64,000 nucleotides of DNA from Streptomyces sp. NRRL S-118 (GCF_000716335.1 NZ_KL591002.1:417020-481019); one strand, 5' to 3'; shown: positions 8,763-18,511, numbered from the stretch's first letter. Numbers and translations are program-made. Notes: generated by a model from the sequence alone, not told the origin.

Positions 8763-11700
8763 ATGTCAGCATTCCCTCATGGCCGTGCGTCCGCACCGGC
8801 CAATACGCCTGCCCAGCGATACGACGCCCTGCTCGCGAGCCTCTCGCGCCGCGTCGTCAGTCAGGCTGTAGGCACTTCAATCCCTAGCGGCACCCGCCTC
8901 TTCGACCAGCCTCAGAAGCGCCTGTGGCTCGGCATGCTCGCGAGCGAGGCGAAGATGATCCAGGAGACGAACGCCGGTTTTCGCGGCCTCCAGATCACCC
9001 CTCCCGCGCAAGGTTTCACCTTCCGTGTACGGAGGTTGCCAAGCGAGCTGACCGTCGAGGTCAGCGCGTCCGCCTTCCTCGCGTTGCACCCAACGGTCGA
9101 CGAGCAACGCGCGTCTATGGCAACAGAGGCGAGTACGCACGGGTCCGACGTCGCTGATGAGCTTGGCTCCGCGGCGGCGGACCACGCTCGCGATGTCCCC
9201 GCCACCGCTCGTTCGCCGCGAACACGAGTGTCCACCTTCGGGAACGGCCAGACTCCGGGATACCCGCTGGCTCAGGTGTGGACGAAGATCTCGATGACCC
9301 CGGTCAAGGTCACGATTCCCCTGGTCTCAGGCGAGGCGCGTTCGGTTCGGGCGGGGGAGAGCGAGATCGCTACGGCGATGCGCTCGGCGACGGCGCGACA
9401 TCAGCGGGAGCTCTACAGGCAGCGCCTGGCCGGCCCGCCCGTTGGCTCCCTGCCACGCGATCACGACCTTATCGACGAACGAACGTGGGCCTCCTACGAA
9501 GCTCAGAACTTGTTGGCTCCCGGTGACCTCACTCCACCTGAGCATCGGGCCGCTGTCGAGGTCGAGGTGAGGCCCGTAGACGGCTTCTACGAGATTTTCG
9601 TCGCCGTCGTGAACACCACGCCCGCTCCGCGAGATCAGTTGGTCGACGGCAATCGGCCCTACGACGAGGCATACCTGGACACTCGCCTCTACGAGGTCGT
9701 CCTCTCGGCGACCGTGGACGCGCCCGTCGTACCGTACGAGCTGGAGCAGGTAGCCCAGTCGCATCGTTACGAGCGAACGGTCTCGGCCTTCGGACACGCC
9801 TCTCCGGTCACGTGCGAGACACGCGGGGAACGTACGATCCTGAGTACGGAGTTCGCGGCTGAACAACCGACCTGGCGCGCGCATCCCAGGACGAAGTCCA
9901 AGGACGCCGACGGACGAGAGACCCTGATTGACACTACCTTCGACTCGCTCATCGCGGATCCGATCGGGACAGTCGCGAGACTCGTGAATCTCCTTGACGT
10001 GTGGGTTGAGGACAATTGGGGCGCGTCCGCTCTAGATGCCCTCCACAAGGCGCGCGGTTGGAATGACGAGGCGCGCGCTGAGGCCGAGGAGGGTGCTCTG
10101 GCCGCCCGCGCGGAGGCCAGCTGGGTACGCGCTGGGCTTGAGACCCTACGCGCCAACCCGGATGTGTTGGCCGCCTTCGTGGCGGCGAACAAGGTGGTCA
10201 AAGCTGCCGCGGAGAACGAGTACACGGCCTGGCGACCTTTCCAGATCGCCTGGATCGTGGGCTGCCTCCCCGGCATGGTCGATCCCAGGAAGCACCGCGA
10301 GGTCAACATCGTCTGGTTCCAGACAGGTGGTGGCAAGTCGGAGGCCTACCTCGGATTGATGCTGGTCACCCTGTTCTACGGCAGGTACACCGGCGTCACG
10401 CGCGGGACGCAGGTGTGGGCTCGCTTCCCCCTGCGCCTGCTGGCCCTCCAGCAAACAGAGCGATTCGCGAAAATGGTGCTGCACGCGGAGGTCCTGCGGC
10501 AGAAAGACCCACGCATTCGCCACACGGGGGCGTTCGGTATCGGGTACTTCGTTGGTGGCGGCAACACACCGAACAAGCTCTACAAACCTGGCAACAACAG
10601 CTATCACGGGCCTGACCCCACGTCGCCTGAGACAGCGGAGGCCTGTCGGGTGCTGGACGATTGCCCGTTGTGCGGCTGCCCGCTCGCGGTGCGGTGGGAC
10701 GATCCCAGCCACACCATGCGTCACATTTGTGAGAACGACGATTGTCGGCTCTCGGGGGTGTTGCCGGTGTGGGGCGTGGACGACGATATCTATCGCCGGG
10801 CACCCGCCGTCCTTGTGGGCACTGTAGACAAACTTGCGCAACTCGGCCAAAATCAGGCGTTCCAGATCTTGCTCGGGCGGCCTCACTCCGTCTGCCCTAA
10901 GCACGGATACTCCTCCAATCCCAACTGGTGTGCGGTGTACGGGTGCCGTGAGAACCGGCTCCCCGTGCCAAAGGGATTCGGGCATGTGCGCCTGGAGATC
11001 GCGGACGAGCTCCACTTGCTCGATGAGAGCCTTGGCGCTCTCGACGGCATGTACGAGTCACTACTTCAGAAGATCAGCGAGCACCTGAACAACGATCCGT
11101 TCCAGATCGTTGGGGCTACCGCGACGATCGAGGGATACGAGAACCAGGTCCGCCACCTCTACGACCGGGACGCGAGGCGCTTCCCCGTCAACGGCCCGGA
11201 GGCGGGCGAGACTTTCTGGTCCACCACTGAGATTGGCGATCCACTGCGCCGCTACCTTGGCGTGCGCTCACGGGCGAGCACGATGGTCACCGCCACCCGA
11301 GAGGTCGCCGTCGTGCACGACCAGTGGGTACGTGACCTGTGCGCCAATCCCAAGAGCGTCGTTGCGGAAGCCGGCCTGGACGCCAACGACCCCGACATCG
11401 TCGAAGAGGCTCGAAAGGCCGGCGAAGACCTCTACGAGGTGCTGGTCACCTACTGTCTGCGCAATGAGGACCTGACGAGCTTCACCCGGGACCCCGCGGT
11501 GAGTGACCTCCTAGTCAGCCGTGACAACCTCGTGATCATCAACGGCGACGCCAGTCCCTCGGCCATTCGCGGGGCGGTTACCCGGCTGGTTGAACGTTCT
11601 GAGGACGAATCCGAGCGTGTCAAGATCATCGCTGCCACGAAGGCGATCGGGCATGGATTCGACGTCTCACGACTCGGCGTCATGGCCGTCATGGGAACCC

Positions 11701-12254
11701 CGACTCAGGCCTCCGAGATCATCCAAGCGTCCGCGCGTGTCGGGCGACGACACCCGGGCCTGGTCGTGAACGTGATCAACCCGAGTCGCGACCGGGACGC
11801 CAGCGTCTTTCGCTACTACCCCGAGTGGATCAGGTACCTGGACCGGCTCGTCCACAAGGTTCCCGTCAACCGCGAGTCGGTACCCGTACTCAAGCGAGTC
11901 TTGCCAGGCGGATTGATGGCGTGGCTGCTCCAGGTGCTCGACCGTGCCTGGATTACGGGAGCGCCGAGGCGACGCTCGTTGGCGGATTCCACGGCCTTCC
12001 GTGACGCCGTGAACGCCGGCTTCATCGACAAGGAGCTGCTCGTCTCGCTTCTGCGTCACGGTTTCGGCATCAACGACACCAGCGTCTACCACCGCATGCA
12101 CCGGCAGGCCATCGATTCTTGGGTGGACGAACACCTGACCACGGTCCCACTGCGGGCGGAGGCTGGTGACAGGCTGCCCACCTTGTTGAACCCGTCCGTG
12201 CCCCGGTCTCTCCGGGATATCGAGGAACCTCTGATCATCTACGGCGAGTTGTAG
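8763..12254 (+). CDS. drmA: DISARM helicase DrmA
   Basis: 1163 residues, a superfamily 2 helicase of DrmA size. Visible motifs: Walker A as QTGGGKSEAYLGL near residue 520; a DELH box in IADELHLLDES near 748; motif III as GATATIEGY near 784; motif VI as QASARVGRRHPG near 988. A four-Cys zinc-binding insertion with CPLCGC and CENDDC lies near residues 637-660 between the helicase motifs. An N-terminal region of about 500 residues precedes the motor. The ATG at 8763 has AGGAG upstream. DrmA and DrmB form the core that recognises invading DNA in known DISARM systems. Drm proteins B and C follow in the same direction. Confidence 0.9.
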   Translation: MSAFPHGRASAPANTPAQRYDALLASLSRRVVSQAVGTSIPSGTRLFDQPQKRLWLGMLASEAKMIQETNAGFRGLQITPPAQGFTFRVRRLPSELTVEVSASAFLALHPTVDEQRASMATEASTHGSDVADELGSAAADHARDVPATARSPRTRVSTFGNGQTPGYPLAQVWTKISMTPVKVTIPLVSGEARSVRAGESEIATAMRSATARHQRELYRQRLAGPPVGSLPRDHDLIDERTWASYEAQNLLAPGDLTPPEHRAAVEVEVRPVDGFYEIFVAVVNTTPAPRDQLVDGNRPYDEAYLDTRLYEVVLSATVDAPVVPYELEQVAQSHRYERTVSAFGHASPVTCETRGERTILSTEFAAEQPTWRAHPRTKSKDADGRETLIDTTFDSLIADPIGTVARLVNLLDVWVEDNWGASALDALHKARGWNDEARAEAEEGALAARAEASWVRAGLETLRANPDVLAAFVAANKVVKAAAENEYTAWRPFQIAWIVGCLPGMVDPRKHREVNIVWFQTGGGKSEAYLGLMLVTLFYGRYTGVTRGTQVWARFPLRLLALQQTERFAKMVLHAEVLRQKDPRIRHTGAFGIGYFVGGGNTPNKLYKPGNNSYHGPDPTSPETAEACRVLDDCPLCGCPLAVRWDDPSHTMRHICENDDCRLSGVLPVWGVDDDIYRRAPAVLVGTVDKLAQLGQNQAFQILLGRPHSVCPKHGYSSNPNWCAVYGCRENRLPVPKGFGHVRLEIADELHLLDESLGALDGMYESLLQKISEHLNNDPFQIVGATATIEGYENQVRHLYDRDARRFPVNGPEAGETFWSTTEIGDPLRRYLGVRSRASTMVTATREVAVVHDQWVRDLCANPKSVVAEAGLDANDPDIVEEARKAGEDLYEVLVTYCLRNEDLTSFTRDPAVSDLLVSRDNLVIINGDASPSAIRGAVTRLVERSEDESERVKIIAATKAIGHGFDVSRLGVMAVMGTPTQASEIIQASARVGRRHPGLVVNVINPSRDRDASVFRYYPEWIRYLDRLVHKVPVNRESVPVLKRVLPGGLMAWLLQVLDRAWITGAPRRRSLADSTAFRDAVNAGFIDKELLVSLLRHGFGINDTSVYHRMHRQAIDSWVDEHLTTVPLRAEAGDRLPTLLNPSVPRSLRDIEEPLIIYGEL

Positions 12255-12318
12255 TCAGCCGCGCAAGCCAGCGTGCCGCACCAGCCGTTCTCAATCACGT
12301 CTCTCCAGAGAGTCCGTC

Positions 12319-14187
12319 ATGGCCTTCGAACAGCTCAGTCGCAGTAATATTCAAGCCCTCTGGCGCTACATGCCCGGCCAGCCATACAACTGGTCCTCCA
12401 AGGGATCGGTCGTCGGCCAGCCACCCCGACAGGTGACCGCCCTCGATGTGCCGGAGGGTTGGGTCGCTCCGCAACTCACTCGTCTCCTCCTACCGTTCGC
12501 CTCCGCAGCGAAGGGTGGCTCCAGGTCGGGATCTGAACTGCACGCGATCGATCGCGGACAGTTCAGGCTCGTGAAGGCGGAGGACCTGCGTGCCACGCGT
12601 TTCCCCAACACCTTTATCTGCCGTGCGTGTGGCCTCCTCAAGACCGTCCGAGCGAGTGACCCGGCGCCGGCCTGCTCGGTACCCAGCCACGGGGTTATGG
12701 CCCAATTCTCCTGGGGTGAGGTGCATGAGTGTGGCCACCTGAAGGAGCTCTCGGTGCCGCGGTGTGCCTCCGGTTGCCAGGGCGCGATGCGGCTCTGCAA
12801 CACCCGCGACTTGAACACGTATCGCTGGTACTGGATGTGCGGTCGTTGCCAAAGGCGCTCCGACCAGCCGATCGTCAAGTGGTGTTCTACCTGTCGCGAG
12901 GGTCGCCCCCAGGTGATGCGTGTGCCACAGACGTCGGCCTACTACCCACAGCAGATCACGGTCATCAACCCGCCGACTCGGGGCAACTATGGTGCCCTGG
13001 CCCACAAGCGCGTGTACGCGGCCGCTGTGGCTCAGAGTCTTGGCCTCCTGCCCAAGGGCGCGGAAGGACTACGACGGGGAGGGGGCTCCACCGCCACGGG
13101 AGGCGCCGTGGAACAAGCACGCGAGATGGCCGCGACGCTCGGCCTGAAGACCGGCGACGATCTCTATAACCAACTCATCGCTGAGGCCAAGAAGAAGGAG
13201 GGAGACGCGCCGGCGTGGGACGCACAGGTCGACTCCCTCGGACGGGACCCAGACACGATTGAGGAGTTCGGTGAGGAGTGCCGTCAACTTGGGCTGGCCT
13301 GGGACGCCAAGCCCCTGACGTCGCAGGAGCTGCTGGACGGCGACGAGGGAACTGAGCTTGAGCCCATCTACCGGCGGTACCGCAAGCTCTTCACCCACTA
13401 CGGGTTCGCCGACGTGACCCTGCTGCGAGAGCTCCCGATCGCCTACATCGTCGCCGGATACACCAGGATCAGCAGCAAGGCGGTCGCGACGACCCGTCGC
13501 GGAACCCAGACTACGCAGCAGTTCCGATTCTTCCCCGCCGGCCGGGACAGCAAGTTCCCGATGTATGGCGTCCGTACGGAGACCGAGGGCTTGCTGTTCG
13601 AGCTGGACAAACTCGCCGTGGTGAAGTGGCTCGTCGACTCCGGTCTCGTCGCGGATCCAGGCGTGCGTACGCAGGAAGAGGCTCAGCGTTGGATCTTCTC
13701 GGTGGCCGACCCAGTAGTAGATGTCTTCAACGCCCCCGAGAACCCGATCAGCCGGGCGCTACTCGGCCTCGTCCACTCGATGGCGCATCGCACCATGAAA
13801 GCCATGGCCAGCAGGTGCGGCCTCAATGTCGATTCGCTGGCGGAGTACCTCTTTTCGGCGAATTGCGCCTATCTGATCTACGCGAACACTCGAAGCGAAT
13901 TCACCCTTGGCGGGCTCGAGCATGTCTATCGCTTCGATCTCGAGGACGCGTTGCGTGAGTTGGACGCGGAGACCCGTTGCGTCTTCGACCCCCCGTGTCG
14001 ACGGGACTTCGGTGGAGCGTGCGCCGCCTGCCTTCACATCTCCGAGGTCGCTTGCGCGAGATTCAACACCGTATTGGACCGCAACCTGCTCTTCGGCACG
14101 CTCCCGCTGTCCGCCTCCCCCGCGAGCACACCAGCCAAGTCTGGACGAAAGGAAGAGCTGCGGTGGCGCGGGTACTGGAGCCACTGA
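12319..14187 (+). CDS. drmB: DISARM protein DrmB (DUF1998)
   Basis: 622 residues. An N-terminal zinc site (CRACGLL near residue 101, partner cysteines downstream) is followed by more Cys pairs (CGRCQRR, WCSTC), a helical middle, and the DUF1998 C-terminal part with HSMAHRTMKAMASRCGL and the Cys cluster CVFDPPCRRDFGGACAACL near residues 554-572. DrmB is the DrmA partner in DISARM complexes and drives DNA loading. The ATG at 12319 follows drmA by 64 bases. The 3' end overlaps drmC by 25 bases, so the two are coupled. Confidence 0.9.
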   Translation: MAFEQLSRSNIQALWRYMPGQPYNWSSKGSVVGQPPRQVTALDVPEGWVAPQLTRLLLPFASAAKGGSRSGSELHAIDRGQFRLVKAEDLRATRFPNTFICRACGLLKTVRASDPAPACSVPSHGVMAQFSWGEVHECGHLKELSVPRCASGCQGAMRLCNTRDLNTYRWYWMCGRCQRRSDQPIVKWCSTCREGRPQVMRVPQTSAYYPQQITVINPPTRGNYGALAHKRVYAAAVAQSLGLLPKGAEGLRRGGGSTATGGAVEQAREMAATLGLKTGDDLYNQLIAEAKKKEGDAPAWDAQVDSLGRDPDTIEEFGEECRQLGLAWDAKPLTSQELLDGDEGTELEPIYRRYRKLFTHYGFADVTLLRELPIAYIVAGYTRISSKAVATTRRGTQTTQQFRFFPAGRDSKFPMYGVRTETEGLLFELDKLAVVKWLVDSGLVADPGVRTQEEAQRWIFSVADPVVDVFNAPENPISRALLGLVHSMAHRTMKAMASRCGLNVDSLAEYLFSANCAYLIYANTRSEFTLGGLEHVYRFDLEDALRELDAETRCVFDPPCRRDFGGACAACLHISEVACARFNTVLDRNLLFGTLPLSASPASTPAKSGRKEELRWRGYWSH

Positions 14188-14990
14188 GACCTCTCGTCTC
14201 CCTTCTCCAGCAAGCGGCGGACCCTGTCCGCGTCGCGGCGGCCGCGGCCAGCCTCGCGGCCGCCGGCGCCACTGCGGCGAAAGTGATCGAGCAGGTCGCC
14301 AACGCGGTGACGGATCAACGCCTCGTGCCCCACGCCCTCGTCTACGCCGGCGTGCTCCGGGAAGACGGCCGCCTTACCGAGGCGGCACCGTTGCTTCTCG
14401 CGCAAGCCCACGCCATGGTCGCGATGTCAGTCGAGGACAACTGGGACTTGGTCTTGACCGTTCCGACCTTCTTGCGTGATCCACTGAACTCGATGTCCCG
14501 GGACAACGGCGGCCCGGGGCTTCCTCTCGATACGGAGCGTACGCTCCGCATGGTCGCTGAGAGTGCCAAGGACCGACTGGTGATGGCCGCGCCCTATCTG
14601 CACCCATCCTTCGTCTCCGCGCTGGCGCCCTCTCTGGCCGACCTGTTGGCGAATGGCGGAGGTGCCGTCGTGATCACGAGGGCGTTGGGCGTCTCGGCGC
14701 CACAGCGTTCCAACGCCAACGTCGACTCTGTGTCCATTCTGCGTGAGGCTGCGGGCGCGAACGATAGTCGCCTCAAGATCTGCTCGTGGGACGAAGCCGG
14801 CCTCGGTGTCCACTTCAAGGTCTTACTCGCGGACGAACATCTGGCGTACGTCGGCTCCGCCAACCTCACGCCCGGGGGTACTTCATCGCACGCCGAAGCG
14901 GGCGTGTTGCTACGAGGAAGACGGGTTAGGTCGGTCTCGCGCTGGCTCCATGCGGTGGCTGATGAGCTCATACGAAGGTCACTCGCGTAA
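14163..14990 (+). CDS. drmC: DISARM phospholipase D-like protein DrmC
   Basis: 275 residues from GTG 14163, chosen because GGAAGAG sits 6 bases upstream and inside the end of drmB. One HKD-type motif is clear: HFKVLLADEHLAYVGSANLTPGG near residues 217-239 (HxK, D, GSAN). A hydrophobic, Ala-rich N-terminal helix region and a DTERTLRMV block precede it. PLD proteins with one HKD act as dimers; DrmC is a putative nuclease that is dispensable in some tested DISARM systems. It is the last gene of the plus-strand DISARM operon. Confidence 0.88.
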   Translation: MARVLEPLRPLVSLLQQAADPVRVAAAAASLAAAGATAAKVIEQVANAVTDQRLVPHALVYAGVLREDGRLTEAAPLLLAQAHAMVAMSVEDNWDLVLTVPTFLRDPLNSMSRDNGGPGLPLDTERTLRMVAESAKDRLVMAAPYLHPSFVSALAPSLADLLANGGGAVVITRALGVSAPQRSNANVDSVSILREAAGANDSRLKICSWDEAGLGVHFKVLLADEHLAYVGSANLTPGGTSSHAEAGVLLRGRRVRSVSRWLHAVADELIRRSLA

Positions 14991-15241
14991 GCCTCTTCAA
15001 TGCCCTTCCGCAGGTCGCCCCTCTCGGGCAGGACCAGGCCACCCAGGCGTCGGCGATGCCTGGGGCCCCATCTGGCCCCGGGCGCACGCGCTGTCGTGCG
15101 TCAAAGACGCAGGAGCGGGGGTGGAGCCGACCCCGCTACCCGAGAGGGCACTCATACGGTTCAAGGTCCACGACTCAAGTCAGGAAGGCGGGAGGCGAAG
15201 CGGTCGCGAGTGGCTGAGGACCTCGTGGCACACTCAGCCGC

Positions 15242-15430
15242 ATGATCCGCGAACCAGCAGAGCTGACCGTCCAAGCGGACGGAACCGTTGAGTTGCCCAT
15301 GGGCCTGTTGGCCGAGGCCGGCCTGAACCCGGGCTCCAAGGTGCTCGCCTTTAGCGACGCGGACGGCCGGATCGTGCTGCGCCGTTTTGAGGACTCGGTC
15401 GAGGACCTACTGGGTGGGCATGGTTTGTAG
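15242..15430 (+). CDS. Small AbrB/MazE/SpoVT-like DNA-binding protein
   Basis: 62 residues. ELTVQADGTVELPMGLLAEAGL followed by PGSKVLAFSDADGRIVLRR is the swapped-hairpin AbrB fold (beta strand, LPMGLLAEAGL helix, GSKV strand). Such proteins are dimeric DNA-binding regulators or antitoxins. No toxin gene is paired with it. It lies 251 bases after drmC and its last 24 bases overlap the end of the converging vsr gene. No strong ribosome binding site precedes ATG 15242, so the transcript may be leaderless. It could regulate the flanking DISARM or methylase operons; this is inference from position. Confidence 0.7.
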   Translation: MIREPAELTVQADGTVELPMGLLAEAGLNPGSKVLAFSDADGRIVLRRFEDSVEDLLGGHGL

Positions 15431-16222
15431 CCCTGCGCGTTCAGCCGTCGCGCGCTCCGGGCGAAGGACCGCGATGACTCGGTTGGCCGCGTCGACTGGG
15501 TCATCGTGCTCCCAGACGCGGATGACCGTCCAGCCAGCTTGACGCAGGAGGCTGTCAGTCTCGGCGTCTCGCTTGCGGTTTCCCTCGATCTTCTCGCGCC
15601 AGAAATCGATGTTCTTCGTAGCGGGTCGGTGGTGCTCCGGGCAGCCGTGCCAGAAGCAGCCATCGACGAAGACCGCGACACGCGCTTTGGGAAAGACGAC
15701 GTCGGCCGTCCTGCGCAGTTGAGGCAGGGGCCTAATCCCCACGCGATAGCGCAGACCCGCCCGGTGCAGGAGGGAGCGCAGCCGGATCTCTGGTTTGGTG
15801 TCCCTGCCGCGGTTACCTCGCATCACAGACCGGACGGCCGACGAAGTGGCCCATGACCGCTCGGGCGGCGGCTCCTCGGCGAGGAGCCCGGCGTCCCTCG
15901 CCATCTCCCATGCCTGAGCCAGGTTGGCACCACGTGTTTCGTGCGCGACCTCGCCCACATACTCGGCGGGCGAGCGGCCCTTGTCGGACCACCGGAGGTA
16001 AGCCCGGATGCGCCGTGTCTTGGGGAGGACCTTCAGCTCGATGGAAGCGCGCGCGAAGCGGCCGTCGCCCAGGTCGACCATGCGCCGGTGTCGTCCACCA
16101 GCGGCACGGTCCTGCTCGGCCGCCAGCGCCTCACGGCTTCGTCCCTCTCGGCCCTTCCACGCGCGGGCGGGCGGCGGCTTGTCCTTCCATCGGCTTGGCT
16201 CGTTTGGTGCCATACCGGTCAC
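15407..16222 (-). CDS. vsr: Very short patch repair endonuclease (Vsr) with N-terminal extension
   Basis: 271 residues, about twice the size of E. coli Vsr. The C-terminal half is a full Vsr domain: VRSVMRGNRGRDTKPEIRLR, then VVFPKARVAVFVDGCFWHGCPEH with the active-site Asp and the zinc-site HGCPEH, and GWTVIRVWEHD. It nicks next to T:G mismatches arising from deaminated 5-methylcytosine. The first 115 residues (RRIRAYLRWSDKGRSPAEYVGEV) form an extra domain that I recognise only as recurrent in actinobacterial Vsr proteins. The GTG start at 16222 overlaps the methyltransferase stop by four bases (GTGA), so both are co-translated, as expected for a repair enzyme guarding against this methylase. 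Confidence 0.9.
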   Translation of the reverse strand: MTGMAPNEPSRWKDKPPPARAWKGREGRSREALAAEQDRAAGGRHRRMVDLGDGRFARASIELKVLPKTRRIRAYLRWSDKGRSPAEYVGEVAHETRGANLAQAWEMARDAGLLAEEPPPERSWATSSAVRSVMRGNRGRDTKPEIRLRSLLHRAGLRYRVGIRPLPQLRRTADVVFPKARVAVFVDGCFWHGCPEHHRPATKNIDFWREKIEGNRKRDAETDSLLRQAGWTVIRVWEHDDPVDAANRVIAVLRPERATAERAGLQTMPTQ

Positions 16223-17553
16223 CTACGGCTCTCCGCCTCGTCCAGGGCGGCGGCCACGGCCTTGGCGAAGACCTCGCCGAGCAGAACGGGGACGGCGTTG
16301 CCGAGTTGCCGCATCTTCTCTCCGCGAGGACCTTCCAGCTTGTGGTCATCCGGGAATGTCATGACGCGAGCGGTCTCTCGAACGGTCATGTAGCGGTGCT
16401 TGTACTTCCAGCCGTTAGGGGCTTCGGGGTCCGGCTCTCTGTCGTCCAGGAGCATGACCGATTCCCCACCGGGTACACCGTGCACGCCGGCCTTGACGGT
16501 CTTCGCTGGCCTGTCCAGCTCGTTGGGTGTGTGGCCGTCGTAGATACGGGCACCGGGCCAACCGATGTGGTAGGTGAAGCCCCCCAAGTAGTGCTCCTTG
16601 CGGTCGAAGAGCTCCTCGGGGACGGGGGGTAGGGGCTTGTTGCCATCGATCCCGGCGATCGCGTCGCGAAGCGTCCGCCAGGGCTTCATCTCGCCGTCCT
16701 CGTCCTGCGGCAGCTCCTGCGGCAGCTCCTTCGGCAGCCGCGCGTGGACGCGTTCCACAACGTGGTCCGGCACCTCCCGGATGGCTCGATGGCGCTTCCA
16801 GTAGGACCCGTCCAGCATGGATCGGATCAGTGCCGCTTCTGAGTACTGGGGACGCACGGCCCTCTTGAAAGCCTCGATATCGACGTTCAAGTCCGCCCGG
16901 AACGCGACGAGGATCACCCGATGCCTGATCTGGGGCACGCCATAGTCAGCGGCGTTCACCGGGGTCATGATGACCTCGTACCTCTCGGAAGGGTCGCGAG
17001 GCTCTTCCTCCCGGCGTCGCCTCAGGATCTCGTCGTGCTCCTCCCACGACGCGCCCTTCGCGCGTTCCTCGAAAGGCATTTCCAGCTCCCGCTGGATGTA
17101 GTCGAAGTACCGCTTGAACGAGGGGCGAAGCAACCCACGGACGTTCTCGCAGATCACGGCCTTGGGCCTGATCTGCCGAACCGCCCTGAACATCTGGGGG
17201 AACATGTTGCGCGCGTCCTCGGTACCCTTGTGGGCGCCCCCGAGGCTGAAGGGCTGACAGGGCGGACCGCCCGCGAGGACGTCGACCTCGGCGTCGCGCA
17301 GGTACTTCATGGACAGCTCTCGGACGTCGCCCACGACCAAGGGGCAGGGCTCGCCGGGCGCGGGGATCCGTTCCTCGTCGCCACGGGGCTTGGCCCCGTT
17401 GGCCTCGAGGGTCTCGCCCGCTCGCTTGTCGAACTCGTTATAGAGGAGCGGACGGAAGCCCGCACGCTGAACGCCCAGGGCCAAGCCGCCAGCGCCCGCG
17501 AACAGCTCAACGCTGGTGCGGTCCTTAGTTTGCTCTCCAAGCTGATCAGGCAT
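16219..17553 (-). CDS. DNA cytosine-5 methyltransferase (DrmMII / M.Eco29kI-like role)
   Basis: 444 residues. Motif I SVELFAGAGGLALGVQ (near residue 13), motif IV GGPPCQPFSLGG with catalytic Cys near 97, motif VI ENVRGLL near 135, motif VIII QIRHRVILVAF, and motif X GNAVPVLLGEVFAKAV near 417 are all intact. It makes 5-methylcytosine. The ATG at 17553 fits the family N-terminus; no Shine-Dalgarno is present, while TATGCT lies six bases before it, so a leaderless transcript is likely. Class 2 DISARM uses a 5mC methylase (DrmMII), and the adjacent Eco29kI-type nuclease needs one for CCGCGG; this single gene may serve both. Confidence 0.9.
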   Translation of the reverse strand: MPDQLGEQTKDRTSVELFAGAGGLALGVQRAGFRPLLYNEFDKRAGETLEANGAKPRGDEERIPAPGEPCPLVVGDVRELSMKYLRDAEVDVLAGGPPCQPFSLGGAHKGTEDARNMFPQMFRAVRQIRPKAVICENVRGLLRPSFKRYFDYIQRELEMPFEERAKGASWEEHDEILRRRREEEPRDPSERYEVIMTPVNAADYGVPQIRHRVILVAFRADLNVDIEAFKRAVRPQYSEAALIRSMLDGSYWKRHRAIREVPDHVVERVHARLPKELPQELPQDEDGEMKPWRTLRDAIAGIDGNKPLPPVPEELFDRKEHYLGGFTYHIGWPGARIYDGHTPNELDRPAKTVKAGVHGVPGGESVMLLDDREPDPEAPNGWKYKHRYMTVRETARVMTFPDDHKLEGPRGEKMRQLGNAVPVLLGEVFAKAVAAALDEAESRR

Positions 17554-17668
17554 GGCGAAAGCATACCGCGGAGTTGTCGATCTTGCTGCGGGTATGGCTA
17601 GAAGTTTCCCTTCACTTTCGTGATCGCGGATAGGGTGCCGGTGATCACTGGAGCGAAAGGACGCTTGG
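17554..17668. promoter_or_regulatory. Divergent promoter region of methylase and restriction genes, containing CCGCGG
   Basis: 115 bases separate the methyltransferase (minus) from the first GIY-YIG gene (plus). CCGCGG, the recognition sequence of Eco29kI-type enzymes, occurs at 17566-17571, directly upstream of the minus-strand hexamer TATGCT (17565-17560). Methylation of this site could tune methylase expression, as described for other type II systems with a site in the promoter. The plus-strand gene has AAAGG before its ATG. Confidence 0.5.
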
Positions 17669-18511
17669 ATGACGCCGGCAGTCGAGTCCGACGATGGGGC
17701 CAAGTACCACAGAGACTTCACTCTGAGCATCACCAAGGCCCTGGGCGATCAGCTCGCGGACGCGCTTGAGGGGCTGGACCGGGCTCCGTTGACCGAGGAC
17801 AGCATCGACGACCTCAAGGAGAAGCCCGGGGTCTACCAGCTCTACCTCAATGGCGAGTTCGTCTACGTGGGCAAGGCGGACAAATCGATACCCGTCAGGC
17901 TGCGTCAGCACTTCCGCAAGATCGGCGGACGTCGCGGCATCTCCCTGCGAGACGTGGAGTTCTCTTGCCTCTACGTCGCGGAGGACTTCTCCGCCCTCGC
18001 ACCGGAACAGCTGCTCATCACGCACCACAAAGAAGCTGGCCAGATTCCATGGAACAATAACGGCTTCGGCAACAAGGACCCTGGTCGGAATCGTGACAGC
18101 ACAGTCCTCAAGGCCAACCACTTCGACATGCTCTTCCCCATCGACCTGGAACGCACGGTCGATGGGCTCACACCAGGTGTCGTAACCCTTCAGAGGTTGC
18201 TGGATGAGGTGAAGGCTGACCTTCCGTACAACTTCCGGTATCAGAAGTCGCCTCTCTTCAAGCAACGATTGGTGACGATCCCTGAAGCGAATATGACGGC
18301 GGACTCCGTCTTTAGATTGATCGCGACGGAGATACCAGACTCCTGGCAGATTGTCGCCCTGATGGGGTACGTGATCATGTACGACGACAGCCCCCGCGAG
18401 TACCCGAGTGCCTGGCACTACTACCGCGGCGCGGAGTCGTTCGAGACGGCGCCAGAGGCTGAGCCCCCCGGCCCTATCGATGAGGCCGAGGAAGCCGACG
18501 AGGACGCGTAG
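17669..18511 (+). CDS. GIY-YIG nuclease, Eco29kI-related, divergent
   Basis: 280 residues. GVYQLY (near residue 54) and VYVGKA (near 65) are the GIY and YIG strands; RLRQHFRK supplies the conserved Arg, PEQLLI the Glu, and WNNNGFGNKDPGR the Asn and the substrate loop typical of Eco29kI-type enzymes. A C-terminal region of about 120 residues is specific to this protein and ends in an acidic tail. It probably cuts DNA, possibly in partnership with the nuclease 115 bases downstream. The ATG at 17669 has AAAGG upstream. Whether it is a second restriction enzyme or an accessory nuclease is unknown. Confidence 0.75.
   Translation: MTPAVESDDGAKYHRDFTLSITKALGDQLADALEGLDRAPLTEDSIDDLKEKPGVYQLYLNGEFVYVGKADKSIPVRLRQHFRKIGGRRGISLRDVEFSCLYVAEDFSALAPEQLLITHHKEAGQIPWNNNGFGNKDPGRNRDSTVLKANHFDMLFPIDLERTVDGLTPGVVTLQRLLDEVKADLPYNFRYQKSPLFKQRLVTIPEANMTADSVFRLIATEIPDSWQIVALMGYVIMYDDSPREYPSAWHYYRGAESFETAPEAEPPGPIDEAEEADEDA

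Noticed and set aside
15000..15241. A tRNA-like or attachment-like segment after drmC
   Set aside because: No cloverleaf could be formed and no match to the tRNA 3' end at 38022-38098 was seen.
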